Positions 9,797-19,340 of a stretch of 46,408 nt of DNA are shown here, piece after piece. Source of the stretch: an uncultured Clostridia bacterium (GTDB taxonomy: Bacteria > Bacillota > Clostridia > TANB77 > CAG-508); the NCBI GenBank assembly GCA_947601495.1, contig CANQGE010000011.1, positions 1 through 46,408 on the forward strand, read 5' to 3'. The position numbers and the translations under genes were made by a program. Positions within the stretch are counted from its first letter, which is position 1; each line of letters opens with the position of its first letter. Under the pieces are notes generated by a model, which worked only from the letters and a program-made list of their open reading frames with translations, had not been told where the DNA came from and made no database searches.

Positions 9797-10663
9797 TTAT
9801 TTTACCTTTTTACTTTTTTCTAATTTTTTCTCTTCTTTTCTTTTTCTTTTTTCTTCTTTCTTTTCCTCTTTAGTAAGTTTTTTCTTCCAAAATTTTCTAG
9901 CTTCTTTTTCTTTCCATAATTTAATATAATGTCTTACGATTAAAATTATTATAATAATAAGTATAATTGCTAAAACAATATATAAAATTCTATAAGCTAT
10001 TTTTGTGTTTTCTTCTATTGTTGAAAAATCATTTTCTTCATAATAAGTATAATTTACATTACACTCTTCAATATTATTCTTTTCTGGATTTACTTCATAA
10101 TTTAAATTGTTTAAATCTATAAAAGTAATTGTTCCATATTCATCAATCATAAACTTAGTATCTAATGAATTATAGTCCACTAAATAATCTTTAATTATTA
10201 ATTTAAATCTATTTTCTTCATCTAAATTAACTTTTATTTGTATATATTTTTTTCCTTCGTGTTCATATTCTCCAATTATTTCTGAAGACTGCATAGAAAA
10301 GCAGTAGTGTCTAAGTTCTACTTCATTTTCTTCTACTTGGTTAAATCCAAGTGATTTAAAATACTCTACATATCCTAAATAATCTGATTCATTTAGATAA
10401 TTTTGTATTTTCTGTGCTTTTTCAGCTTCACTTTGGTATACATTGTTGAGATTATAGTTTATAAATTGTTCCATGTTATATCTAAGTAAGTCTTCTGAAA
10501 GTAATAAATAAATTTTACAGCCTCTTGTAAGATTTTCAATTTTTAAATTAATATCTTTTTCAGGTACTGTTATTGCATCTACAGCAAGTGCAATATTAGT
10601 AAATAGTAAATTTGCTAAAAGTATTACTGCTATTAATAAATTTATCCATTTGTATCTAACCAT
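9797..10663 (-). CDS. Exported membrane-anchored protein of unknown function
   Basis: 288 residues with an N-terminal signal or anchor helix (about 7-28), an extracellular domain rich in Glu, Asn and Tyr (about 30-220), a second strong membrane helix (about 225-248) and a cytoplasmic tail of almost only Lys, Glu and Arg (250-288). I recognise no family. The arrangement, an outside sensor-like domain with a charged inner tail, resembles anchored envelope proteins. It is 38 bases downstream of nrnA and may be the tail of that operon. Confidence 0.7.
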   Translation of the reverse strand: MVRYKWINLLIAVILLANLLFTNIALAVDAITVPEKDINLKIENLTRGCKIYLLLSEDLLRYNMEQFINYNLNNVYQSEAEKAQKIQNYLNESDYLGYVEYFKSLGFNQVEENEVELRHYCFSMQSSEIIGEYEHEGKKYIQIKVNLDEENRFKLIIKDYLVDYNSLDTKFMIDEYGTITFIDLNNLNYEVNPEKNNIEECNVNYTYYEENDFSTIEENTKIAYRILYIVLAIILIIIIILIVRHYIKLWKEKEARKFWKKKLTKEEKKEEKRKRKEEKKLEKSKKVK

Positions 10664-10701
10664 ATTTTTATCCTTTCATTTGTACTTTTATATATTATAT
10701 A

Positions 10702-11655
10702 TTATTTTAACTTTTTTGTAACCTCATTTATAATAGATTTTTTTGCTTCTTCAAAAGTCATGTTTAAAGTAGCTCCCGCAGCCTTTATATGGCCTCCGCC
10801 ACCAAATACAGAACATACATCTGAAACATTTACATATTCGCTAGAACGAAGTGAAGCTTTAAATCCATTATCTTTTTCATATATAAATATTGAAACTTCT
10901 ACCCCTTCTACTGTTTTTCCAATTTCAACAATTCCTTCACGCTCTCCTGCTTTTATGTTTAATTTCTCATCATCTTTTTTAGTTAAATATGTAAATGCAA
11001 TTCTTCCATCTGCAAAGAATTCTAATCTATTCATAGCTATTTTTTGTGCTTCGAATTTTGTTCTAGACATCATAAGCATAGCTTGATGATAAATACTTGA
11101 TAAATTAATTCCTTTTTCTAAACACCAAGATGCAAATTCAAAAGATTCCACTGTTACATTGCTGTTTTTGAAACCACCTGTGTCTGTAATTATTCCTGTT
11201 AACAAACAAGTTGCTATATCTTTTGTTATTTCTAGTCCCAAATATTCAAAACTAGATACAAGAATTTGTGCAGTTGCTGGTGAAACATGATTAACAATGT
11301 TATGATCTGCAAACATATCATTTTTATTATGATGGTCAAATTGTACCTTTACTTTTGCTTGTTCAAAATATTTTATAAAATCAGAATTTATTCTTTTATC
11401 ATTTGGGCAATCTAATACTATTGCTAAATCATATTTAGATATTTCTGATTCTGTTTTTATGTATTCTTTTCCAGGTAAATATGAAAAATTTTCTGGAAAA
11501 TCTTTCATTAAAACTACAGCATTTTTTCCCATATTTCTAGTAGCTAAACACATAGCAAGAGCACTCCCAATGGCATCACCATCTGGAGCCTCGTGTGCTA
11601 AAATTACAATACTATTTGCTTTTTTTATTTCAACTAATATATCGTCTAATGTCAT
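10702..11655 (-). CDS. nrnA: NrnA-type nanoRNase / pAp phosphatase (DHH-DHHA1)
   Basis: Bifunctional oligoribonuclease that degrades very short RNAs and dephosphorylates 3'-phosphoadenosine 5'-phosphate. Metal motifs of the DHH superfamily are in order: HEAPDGDAIGSA (about 21-32), the Asp in VLDCPND (about 81-87), DHHNKND (about 108-114), then TDTGGF; the C-terminal DHHA1 motif GGGGHIKAAGA is at about 287-297. Length 317 is normal. The start is 3 bases beyond the rbfA stop, the usual place in Firmicutes and Clostridia. Confidence 0.93.
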   Translation of the reverse strand: MTLDDILVEIKKANSIVILAHEAPDGDAIGSALAMCLATRNMGKNAVVLMKDFPENFSYLPGKEYIKTESEISKYDLAIVLDCPNDKRINSDFIKYFEQAKVKVQFDHHNKNDMFADHNIVNHVSPATAQILVSSFEYLGLEITKDIATCLLTGIITDTGGFKNSNVTVESFEFASWCLEKGINLSSIYHQAMLMMSRTKFEAQKIAMNRLEFFADGRIAFTYLTKKDDEKLNIKAGEREGIVEIGKTVEGVEVSIFIYEKDNGFKASLRSSEYVNVSDVCSVFGGGGHIKAAGATLNMTFEEAKKSIINEVTKKLK

Positions 11656-11657
11656 TT

Positions 11658-12023
11658 TTAATTCTCCTTTTTTAAGTCTTTGGTAATATTTTTTAAAATT
11701 TCATCTATTCTTGAGCCATATTCAAGAGATTCATCAAACTCGAATATTATTTCTGGTGTATTTCTTAAATTAACTTTTTTTGCTACTGCACTTCTTATAT
11801 ATCCACTAGATTGTTTTAAAATAGATAAATTTTCTTTTTTACTTTTTTCATTAATCATAGTAACATAAACTCTTGCAAATCTAAGATCTGGTGTGGTTTT
11901 AACTTTTGTTACACTAATTAATCCAGTAAGATGAGGGTTTTTAAGTTCTAATGAAATTATATTACTAATTTCTTTTTTCAACTCTTCATCAATTTTATTC
12001 ATTCTATTATGATTACTAGGCAT
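11658..12023 (-). CDS. rbfA: Ribosome-binding factor A
   Basis: RbfA is a KH-fold factor that helps mature the 30S subunit and the 16S rRNA 5' end. 121 residues, typical length. Visible family features: N-terminal HNRMNKIDEELKKEIS, the DLRFARVYVTM strand, and FEFDESLEYGSRIDEIL near the end. It lies 55 bases behind infB in the standard nusA-infB-rbfA order. Confidence 0.95.
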   Translation of the reverse strand: MPSNHNRMNKIDEELKKEISNIISLELKNPHLTGLISVTKVKTTPDLRFARVYVTMINEKSKKENLSILKQSSGYIRSAVAKKVNLRNTPEIIFEFDESLEYGSRIDEILKNITKDLKKEN

Positions 12024-12078
12024 ATAAATTTCCTTTCATGTTTATTTTATAAATATAGTATTTACAAAACGAAATAAA

Positions 12079-14833
12079 TTATTTTACTTGTTCCATTATA
12101 TAAACTTCTAATTGATCTCCTTCTTCTATGTCATTAAATCCATCTATTTGAAGGCCACATTCATAACCTTTGTCAACTTCTTTAACATCATCTTTAAATC
12201 TTTTTAAAGATATAAGTTTTCCATCATGAATTACAATGTTATCACGAATTACTCTAATTCCTGCATTTCTAGCAACTTTTCCTGTTAGAACATAAGAACC
12301 TGCTATTGTACCAACATTAGAAACTTTAAATGTTTGTCTAATTTCAGCTGTTCCAATAATAACTTCTTTATAAACAGGATCTAACATTCCTTTCATAGCT
12401 GATTCAACATCATTTATTGCATCATAAATTACAGAATATTGTTTAATTTCTACTCCTTCTTTATCTGCAATAGTTTTTGCTATAGTTTCTGGTCTAACAT
12501 TAAATGCTATTATTATTGCTCCTGAAACTTTAGCTAAAGTTACATCTGATTCTGTAACACCACCAACATTAGAGTGAATTACTTTAACAACAACTTCTTT
12601 GTTTGAAAGTTTTTCTAAAGATTGTTTTAATGCTTCAACAGAACCTTGAACATCTGCTTTTACTATTAAGTTTAATTCTTTTAAGTTTTCACTTTCAATT
12701 TTATTAAATAAATCATCAAGAGTAACAATTGTGTTATGTGCAATTTCTCTTTCTCTCTTTTCAGATTTTCTTTTTTCTATTAAGTGTTTAGCTGTTCTTT
12801 CATCTTTTACTTCATAGAAAATATCTCCTGATTCTGGAACTGAAGTTAAACCTGTAATTTCAACTGGTGTAGATGGTCCAGCACTCTTAACTTTCTTACC
12901 TTTATAGTTTTGCATTGTTCTAATTCTGCCTATTGAAGAACCAACAATAATTGTATCTCCAACATCTAATTTTCCTCTTTGTACAAGCATTGTAGCAACA
13001 GGTCCTCTTGTTTTATCAAGTCTTGCTTCTATTACTGTACCTTTTGCTTGCTTTGTAGGATTAGCTTTTAACTCTAAGACATCTGCTTGTAATAATACCA
13101 TTTCAAGAAGATTATCTATACCTTCTTTTTTCTTGGCAGAAATTGGAACATAGATTGTGTCTCCACCCCAAGCCTCTGGAACTAAATCATATTTCATTAA
13201 TTCTTGCTGAACTTTTTCAAAGTTTGCATCTGGTAAGTCCATTTTATTTACTGCAACCACAATTGGTATTTTTGCAGCTTTTGCATGGTTAATAGCTTCA
13301 ACTGTTTGAGGCATAACACCATCATTTGCTGCAACTACAAGTATTGCAATATCTGTAATCATTGCTCCTCTTGCTCTCATGCTAGTAAATGCTTCATGTC
13401 CTGGTGTGTCTAAGAAAGTTATATCTCTATCGTTTATTTTTACTTGATATGCACCAATATGTTGTGTAATACCACCTGACTCTCCTTCAATAACATTTGT
13501 ACTTCTAATTGCGTCAAGAAGTGAAGTTTTTCCATGGTCAACGTGTCCCATAACAACTATTACTGGTGGTCTTGGTTTTAAATCTTCTTCTTTATCTTCT
13601 GTTTCATCTATTAAAATGTCTTCATCTGTTACAACATTTTTCTTTACAGCATTAATTCCATATTCTTGTGCTATTAAATAAGCTGTATCAAAATCTAATT
13701 CATTATTTATTGTTGCCATTATTCCTAATCCTAATAGCTTTTTAATAACATCACTGCTTGTTATTTTCATTTCAGTAGCTAAATCTTTTACTGAAATAGT
13801 ATCAGGAATAGTTATTTCAGTTAGTTTGAATATTTTTTGTTTATTTCTATTTTCTTGTTTAGAATTTTTCTTTTTAGCTCTTCTTCCTCTTTCAGTACTT
13901 AGATCATAATAATCTAACATATCTCCTTCTTTAAACATATTAGATAATTGACCTTGTCTTTTTAAATTGTTTAACTTATCAGAGTCGAAATCGTTATTAT
14001 TTCTACGATTCTTTTTTGCAACTTTTTGTTCATCTTGTTGTCTATTTTGTTTTGCCTTGTCTTTTGCTTTATTTCCGTAATCTCTAACATTTTCTTTTTC
14101 TGTAGGTATATCTACATCCATTATGTTTTTGATTTTTCTGTCTATTCCTCTATCTTCATTTCTTCTAAAATTATTATTTTTATTATCTCTTTTATTAAAT
14201 TGGTTTTTATCGTTATCTCCGAAATTCTTTTTATTTTCTTTATTATAAGGGGTTTCTTTCTTATTATTTTCAAATTTAGGTTTATTATTTTTTTGTTCTT
14301 GCATTTTAGGAGTTTTTGGAGCATCATTATTAACAACTTCTGTTTCTTTATTTGCAGAAATTGTTTTTTCTACTTTTTCAGTAGCTACAGTATGAGAAGG
14401 TTTTTCTTCTTTTTTCTCTTCAGGCTTTTTACTTGTAAGTCCTAACAATTCACTAACAGTAAGAGGTTTTGAAGGTTTATCTCTATAAACTATGTTGTAG
14501 TCTTTATTTCTTTTATTTTCAATAAATCCAACATCTTTTTTTCTTGCCTGTTCTTTTCTTTTTCTTTCTTCTTCTCTTTTTTGCTCTTCGTCATCATTAA
14601 TAATAACTGCTCTTCTAATTATAACTGGCCCGTTATCTTTTTCTTTTTTACTCTCCATAGGTTTTGTTTTTGAAACTCCTTTAAACTTTTCTTCTATTTT
14701 ATTCATTTCTTCTTTTGTAATAGAGCTTAAATGACTTTTGGCTTCTATTCCGCTCTTGTTTTGCTATTTCTAAAATTTTCTTTGTTTCCACTCCCAATTT
14801 TTTTGCAATCTCATGAATTTTAATTTTTTCCAA
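12079..14833 (-). CDS. infB: Translation initiation factor IF-2; full length needs +1 shift at CGG
   Basis: IF-2 GTPase brings initiator tRNA to the 30S subunit. The main frame starts at an internal ATG (14706) and holds a Lys/Asn/Glu-rich linker, then the GTPase ([21 protein letters not shown]) and C-terminal domains. The missing N-terminal IF2_N helix domain lies upstream in another frame: TTG at 14833, placed right after the ylxQ stop and 5 bases from GGGGGTGA, encodes 27 residues ([15 protein letters not shown]...KILEIAKQE), then CGG (14750-14752). Shifting +1 at CGG gives [15 protein letters not shown] and runs straight into MNKIEEKF, a normal IF2_N sequence. Full length is 917 residues. 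Without the shift the product is a 43-residue peptide; a shorter IF-2 could also start at 14706, as IF-2 isoforms do elsewhere. Confidence 0.95.
14749..14752 (-). other. CGGA +1 recoding site in infB
   Basis: Context CAA GAG CGG AAT in the zero frame, which reaches TAA at 14699-14701, 16 codons later. Moving +1 reads GGA ATA GAA GCC, the conserved Gly-Ile-Glu of the IF2_N domain. The codon before CGG is GAG, the same as in the LCP site. Confidence 0.85.
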
Positions 14834-14834
14834 A

Positions 14835-15146
14835 CTATTCACCCCCAGAAATTACCTTCTTTATAGCTTCGGCTAAATTCTTATCTTTAATACCTAATAT
14901 GGCTTTATTATATTTTCCTATTGCTTTACTATTTTCTTCAATAGTGCCATACATAATTATAGGTATATTTTCTTTATTGCAATAATATTTCATATTTTTA
15001 ATTGTTTTTTCTGATGTATCTTTTGCAATAATAACTAGTTCAATATTCTTTTTAGAAATTTCTTCTAAAACTAAATCTGTTCCAGCAGAAACTTTTCCTG
15101 CTTTTGCAGAGATTCCAAGTAAACCATTTACCTTATTTACCAACAA
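14835..15146 (-). CDS. ylxQ: L7Ae-family RNA-binding protein YlxQ
   Basis: A 103-residue L7Ae/L30e-fold protein, probably binding kink-turn RNA. Family features: NKVNGLLGISAKAGKVSAG at the N-terminus, VIIAKDTSEKT and the nearby Cys, and the final strand ILGIKDKNLAEAI. It sits between ylxR (14-base overlap) and infB, the standard place. The exact ribosomal or RNA role is not settled for this family. Confidence 0.9.
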   Translation of the reverse strand: MLVNKVNGLLGISAKAGKVSAGTDLVLEEISKKNIELVIIAKDTSEKTIKNMKYYCNKENIPIIMYGTIEENSKAIGKYNKAILGIKDKNLAEAIKKVISGGE

Positions 15147-15399
15147 TTACACCTCTTATACTTTCATATAATTCTGAACTTATTTTAGTTTCAAATATTT
15201 TTTCTAATCTATGTGACTTTATAATTTTATCTAAGCATTCTTCTTTTTTGCAAATATATGCTCCTCTACCATTTTTCTTGCCAGTAATGTCTGGCTCAAT
15301 AATGCCATCTTTAGATTTAACTATTCTTAAAAGATCTTTCTTTTCTTTTTGTTCATTACAAGCCATACAAGTTCTTAGTGGTATTTTCTTTTTAATCAT
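15133..15399 (-). CDS. rnpM: YlxR/RnpM, RNase P modulator (DUF448)
   Basis: An 88-residue YlxR-family protein. The signature RTCMACNEQKEKKDLLRIV (residues 9-27) and the GRGAYIC turn are clear. YlxR of B. subtilis is described as RnpM, a protein that binds and modulates RNase P. It overlaps ylxQ by 14 bases and follows nusA in the usual order. The RNase P RNA gene is also in this window (36205-36562). Confidence 0.9.
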   Translation of the reverse strand: MIKKKIPLRTCMACNEQKEKKDLLRIVKSKDGIIEPDITGKKNGRGAYICKKEECLDKIIKSHRLEKIFETKISSELYESIRGVIVGK

Positions 15400-15427
15400 T
15401 TAAAATCACTTCCTATTATTTTGCGTT

Positions 15428-16807
15428 TTAGTTTTCACTTTCAGATTTTTTAGCTCTTCCTCTTTTCTTTTTAGGTGCTTCTTCTGAAACTTCTTCGTTT
15501 TCTTTAGCTTCTTCTTGTTTTGTTACTTTTTTAGTTTTCTTTTCTGTTTTTTCTTTCTTTTTATCTTCGCTATCTTTTTCTTCTTTTTCTTCTTTTTCTT
15601 CCTTCTTGTCTTCTTTTTCTGCTTTTTTAGTAGATTTTTTAGCTTTCTTTTCTGCTTTAATTTCTTCTTGAACTTCGCTATTTTCTTCTACTTTTGGCTC
15701 TGTACTTGCTTCTTCATTTTTTTCTGATTCAAGTTGAGCAAGTAAAATTTCTCTAATTTGTGTTTCTGATTTTATATCTATTTTCCAATTTGTAAGTCTT
15801 GCAGCTAATCTAGCATTTTGTCCTGATTTACCAATTGCTAAAGATAATTGGTCATCTGGAACTATAACTTGTGCAAATTTTTCTTCTTCTTTAACGTCAA
15901 CTGCCATAACTTGTGCTGGAAGTAAAGCTGCAGCAATATAAATTGCTGGGTCTTCATTCCATTCAATAACATCAATTTTTTCTCCATTTAATTCATTTAT
16001 AATGTTTTGAATTCTAACTCCCTTTTGTCCAACGCAAGAACCAACTGGATCTATATTTTCATCTCTAGAATATACAGCTATTTTACTTCTAGAACCTGGG
16101 TCTCTAGAAATGCTTCTTATTTCTATTAAACCTTCATAAATTTCTGGAATTTCAAATTCAAATAATTTTCTAACAAAATCTGGATGACTTCTTGAAACTA
16201 TAACTTGAGGAGTTCCTTTTAATCCTCTTTCAACTTCTAAAACATATCCTTTTATTTTGTCATTTACTCTATATGTTTCAGTAGGAATTTGTTCTTTTAA
16301 AGGCATAACCCCTTCTAGTTTTCCTAAATCCATAACAACAATTCTTCCATCTGCTTTTTGAATTAAACCAGAAACAATTTCACCTTTTTTATCGTTAAAT
16401 TCAGAAAAAGCCATATCTTTTTCAGCTTCTCTTATTTTTTGCATAACAACTTGTTTTGCTGTTTGAGCTGCAATTCTACCAAAGTCTTTAGGTTTTATTT
16501 CAATATTAACTACATCTCCAACATTATAGTTCTTGTCAATTTTTCTAGCTTCTTCTAAGCTAATTTCAAGTTCTGGAACAGGTAGTTCTGCAACAACTTC
16601 TCTAGCAGAATAAACATGCATTTCACCTGTTACTTTATCTATAGTAACTTTTACATTTTCAATGTTTTCATCTGCATCAAAATTTTGCTTATATGCTTTA
16701 ACTAAAGCTTCTTCTAATGCTGATACAAGATAATCTTTGCTTATTCCTCTTTCTTTCTCTAATTCGTCCATAACTGTAATTAGTTCTTTTACGTCAACGT
16801 TTTTCAT
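15428..16807 (-). CDS. nusA: Transcription factor NusA
   Basis: NusA binds RNA polymerase and RNA to control pausing, termination and antitermination. The order is the N-terminal polymerase-binding domain, an S1 domain (from about residue 135), and KH domains with DPVGSCVGQKGVRIQNI and LAIGKSGQNARLAARL, then a long Lys/Glu-rich tail (about 350-459) that is longer than in B. subtilis. I start it at the ATG at 16807 with AGGAGG 10 bases upstream; a TTG at 16828 would put the start inside that ribosome site. 459 residues. rimP ends 14 bases upstream. Confidence 0.95.
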   Translation of the reverse strand: MKNVDVKELITVMDELEKERGISKDYLVSALEEALVKAYKQNFDADENIENVKVTIDKVTGEMHVYSAREVVAELPVPELEISLEEARKIDKNYNVGDVVNIEIKPKDFGRIAAQTAKQVVMQKIREAEKDMAFSEFNDKKGEIVSGLIQKADGRIVVMDLGKLEGVMPLKEQIPTETYRVNDKIKGYVLEVERGLKGTPQVIVSRSHPDFVRKLFEFEIPEIYEGLIEIRSISRDPGSRSKIAVYSRDENIDPVGSCVGQKGVRIQNIINELNGEKIDVIEWNEDPAIYIAAALLPAQVMAVDVKEEEKFAQVIVPDDQLSLAIGKSGQNARLAARLTNWKIDIKSETQIREILLAQLESEKNEEASTEPKVEENSEVQEEIKAEKKAKKSTKKAEKEDKKEEKEEKEEKDSEDKKKEKTEKKTKKVTKQEEAKENEEVSEEAPKKKRGRAKKSESEN

Positions 16808-16821
16808 TTTTCCATTTCCTC

Positions 16822-17286
16822 CTACCAATTAAATATAGTTTTTACAATAGCTATATCTTTAGAATTTATTTTTATAGTCTTATTTTCGACTTTTATTGTA
16901 ATCCAATCTTTATTATATTCTTCCAGTTTTCCTACTATTTCTTTTTGCTTTTCACTATTGGGCTTAAAGAGTTTTACTTTTATTTCATTTCCTATTTGCG
17001 ATAAAAAGTGTTTTTCTTTTCTTAAAGTTCTTTCTATTCCTGGAGAAGATACTTCTAAAAAGTATTGTTCTTTAATATAGTCTGCTTCATCTAAAACATC
17101 GTTTATTGCATTATTTACTTTTTCGCAATCGTTTATATCAATTCCATCTGGTTTATCAATAAAAATTCTTAAGTAAAAATCTTTTCCTTCTTTTTCGTAT
17201 ATTACATCATATAACTCATAGCCTAAATCTGTTATAATATTTTCTAAAAGTTCTTGAACTTTTGACTCAATATTATTTAATGCCAA
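16822..17286 (-). CDS. rimP: Ribosome maturation factor RimP
   Basis: RimP assists 30S assembly. 154 residues, with the family motifs ELYDVIYEKEGKDFYLRIFI, the GIDINDCEKVN segment and YFLEVSSPGIERTLRK. The start is TTG at 17286 because AAGGAGG lies 7 bases upstream and no ATG fits. First gene of the rimP-nusA-rnpM-ylxQ-infB-rbfA-nrnA operon, behind a strong promoter and a leader hairpin. Confidence 0.95.
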   Translation of the reverse strand: MALNNIESKVQELLENIITDLGYELYDVIYEKEGKDFYLRIFIDKPDGIDINDCEKVNNAINDVLDEADYIKEQYFLEVSSPGIERTLRKEKHFLSQIGNEIKVKLFKPNSEKQKEIVGKLEEYNKDWITIKVENKTIKINSKDIAIVKTIFNW

Positions 17287-17311
17287 GATAGTACCTCCTT
17301 AAACATTAGTA

Positions 17312-17336
17312 AAGAGTGGGATTTGTTCCCACTCTT
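17312..17336 (-). promoter_or_regulatory. Leader hairpin before rimP
   Basis: A perfect 10-bp stem (AAGAGTGGGA / TCCCACTCTT) with a short loop lies in the transcribed leader between the promoter and the rimP ribosome site. On the minus strand it is followed by ACTAATG, not a T-run, so it is not a normal terminator. It may stabilise or regulate the operon mRNA. Confidence 0.55.
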
Positions 17337-17360
17337 CTAGCTTAAAATTATGACATAATT

Positions 17361-17389
17361 ATTATACACTTTAATTTCAGTAATTGCAA
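17361..17389 (-). promoter_or_regulatory. SigA-type promoter of the rimP-nusA-infB operon
   Basis: Minus strand -35 TTGCAA, 17-base spacer, -10 TATAAT, about 75 bases before the rimP start. Confidence 0.8.
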
Positions 17390-17420
17390 GCTTTTTTTGT
17401 TAAATATTTACAGTTTATTT

Positions 17421-19182
17421 TTACTCAGTTACTTCTTCTTGAGAAGATGAAGCATTTGATTGCCAAGTTAAAATTGGAAAGCCTGAATTTATATTTGCTT
17501 CGTCTTTTGCAAAATATTCTCCTAAATCAGTTAAAACTGCATTTTTCATATCATCTTCTGTTTTTGCAAATTCGCTATCTACTCCTTCTTTTTCAAGAGA
17601 TGAATCTAAATAAAATCCATTTTGTACTTGCCCAAAATTAGCATAAACTAATCCTGCTGCATCATCTTTTGAATCTATTTTTCCAACATTGTAGGATGTG
17701 TATATATAGCTTTCTGAACTATTTTGACCACATATTCCGCCTAATACATTTACAGTGTTTCCATTTGTACTTATTTCTCCAACATTGTAGCAATTAGAAA
17801 TATTTGAATTGTTTATTCCAGTTATTCCTCCGCCATTAGCACTATTTACAACAATTTTTGATGAGTTATAGCAATCTGTAATATTTCCCATTTTATAGTT
17901 TATTCCAGCAATGCCTCCAACAAATTCATCTCCTACTATAATACCTTCTTTATTATCTAAAGTATGATTGCTAGAATATGATATTTCAGCTTCTGAATAA
18001 CCTGAAATTCCTCCAACATATTTTTTACCTACAATATTTTTAGCTAGGTTTGTTACATTTTGCAATTTTGTACCATAAAAAGCAATTCCCGTTATTCCAC
18101 CTAAATAATCTGTTGCATATACGTTTGCTAAGTTTGTGCAATTATTAATGTTTGAATTGTTATTTGTATAACCAGAAATTCCTCCAGCATATTTTTCTGC
18201 ATTAATAAAACAGTTATCGCCTACTACTTGGCAAAATTCTATTCTAGATTCAGTCATACCGAAGTCCTACTATTCCGCCAACTTTTTCTTTTCCTTGAAC
18301 ATTTATGTGTTCTATAGAACAATTTGACACTGTTCCTAAGTTTAATCCAACAATTCCTCCAACTGCATTATTTGCTTGTATATTGCTATATTTTAATTTT
18401 AAATTTGTTATTGTTCCACTAGAAAATCCAAATAATCCTTGATAATCTTTATCAGCTATTATGTTCATTCCTCTTATAGAAAAACCATTTCCATTAAATA
18501 TTCCTGCAAATCTTTTTAAATTAGCATTTTGAGTTTGAATTGAATCATCTTGAATGGCTTGAGTTTCTTCTTGAGTGACATTTTCGTTTGTTCCTTCTTC
18601 TGCTGACCCTGTTTCATCTAAAAATCCTACAATTGATGTCCAAGGATTTCCTTCCCAAGAACCATCTTCTTTTTGTCTTGCTCCTAAATCTATATTATTT
18701 CTTAAAGTAATTGTTACTCCACTAAAGTTCTTTTCTCCACTTATAACTTGGTCTGCTATCCATTTTAATTCATCTGCTGTGTATATATTTGTATTTCCTG
18801 CTTGATCAACTTGTGGTTCTTTAGAGTCTCCAGACCAAGGCACTATATTTCCTTCTACAATTTCTCCATCTAAGTAGGCTGTGTAATCTTTTCCATCTTT
18901 CTTTATATAATAAGTATCATCTTTTGGTTGCCCTGTTACTTCTCCTCCAAATTCTGCTAAAATTTGGTCAATTGTTTTTTTCTCTACTTCTTTAATTTCA
19001 TAAGTTGCAACTTCTGTTTGGCTTTCATTTGCTTCTTTTTTCTCTTTTTCTTTTGGTGTATTTAAAGCAAAAAATATAATTATTCCTACTAAAGCAATTA
19101 TTAGTATTACAGTTAAAATTACTTTATAATTTATTTTTATATTCTTTTTTTCTGAATTTATACTTCTTTTTCCTGAACTCAA
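17421..19182 (-). CDS. Membrane-anchored GLUG-repeat surface protein; needs +1 shift at CGG
   Basis: A surface protein of 586 residues once frames are joined. Part 1 (18250-19182) has an N-terminal membrane helix (about 19-41), a linker, and the first Gly-rich GLUG-type repeats (NAVGGIVGLNLGTVSNCSI, VGGIVGL). Its frame meets CGG at 18259-18261 and stops two codons later. The +1 frame continues as GMTESRIEFCQ and runs through many more repeats (YAGGISGYTNNNSNINNC, GGITGIN) to the common closing motif GFPILTWQ. The repeat register is kept across the junction: VGGIVGL-G is followed by a normal repeat. Such beta-helix-like repeats occur in secreted or wall proteins; partners are unknown. Read separately, the second half would lack any export signal, which argues that the halves are one protein. 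Confidence 0.85.
18258..18261 (-). other. CGGT +1 recoding site in GLUG protein
   Basis: Context GGA CTT CGG TAT, then GAC TGA. Skipping the C reads GGT ATG ACT GAA, which rejoins the 279-codon downstream frame. This site has T after CGG, so the glycine codon read is GGT rather than GGA. Confidence 0.8.
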
Positions 19183-19282
19183 CTATTATTCCTCCTTTAT
19201 AAATTCTTTTAAATACTTTTAATATTTTATATATAAATTATAAAAAAGTAAAGCCATTTACTAATAAAAGTATGTGGTTTTC

Positions 19283-19311
19283 TTGAAGTTTCGAGAAAAA
19301 TATTATACAAT
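19283..19311 (+). promoter_or_regulatory. SigA-type promoter of the U32 peptidase gene
   Basis: -35 TTGAAG, 17-base spacer, -10 TACAAT, about 30 bases before the ATG at 19341. It supports that the gene really starts at 19341, upstream of the frame break, and not at the internal ATG at 19576. Confidence 0.65.
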
Positions 19312-19340
19312 GTTTTTACTTATTTAGAAGGGAAATTTAT

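Noticed and set aside
16808-16828. TTG start of nusA seven codons upstream
   Set aside because: It would translate the AGGAGG ribosome site itself; the ATG at 16807 is correctly spaced.
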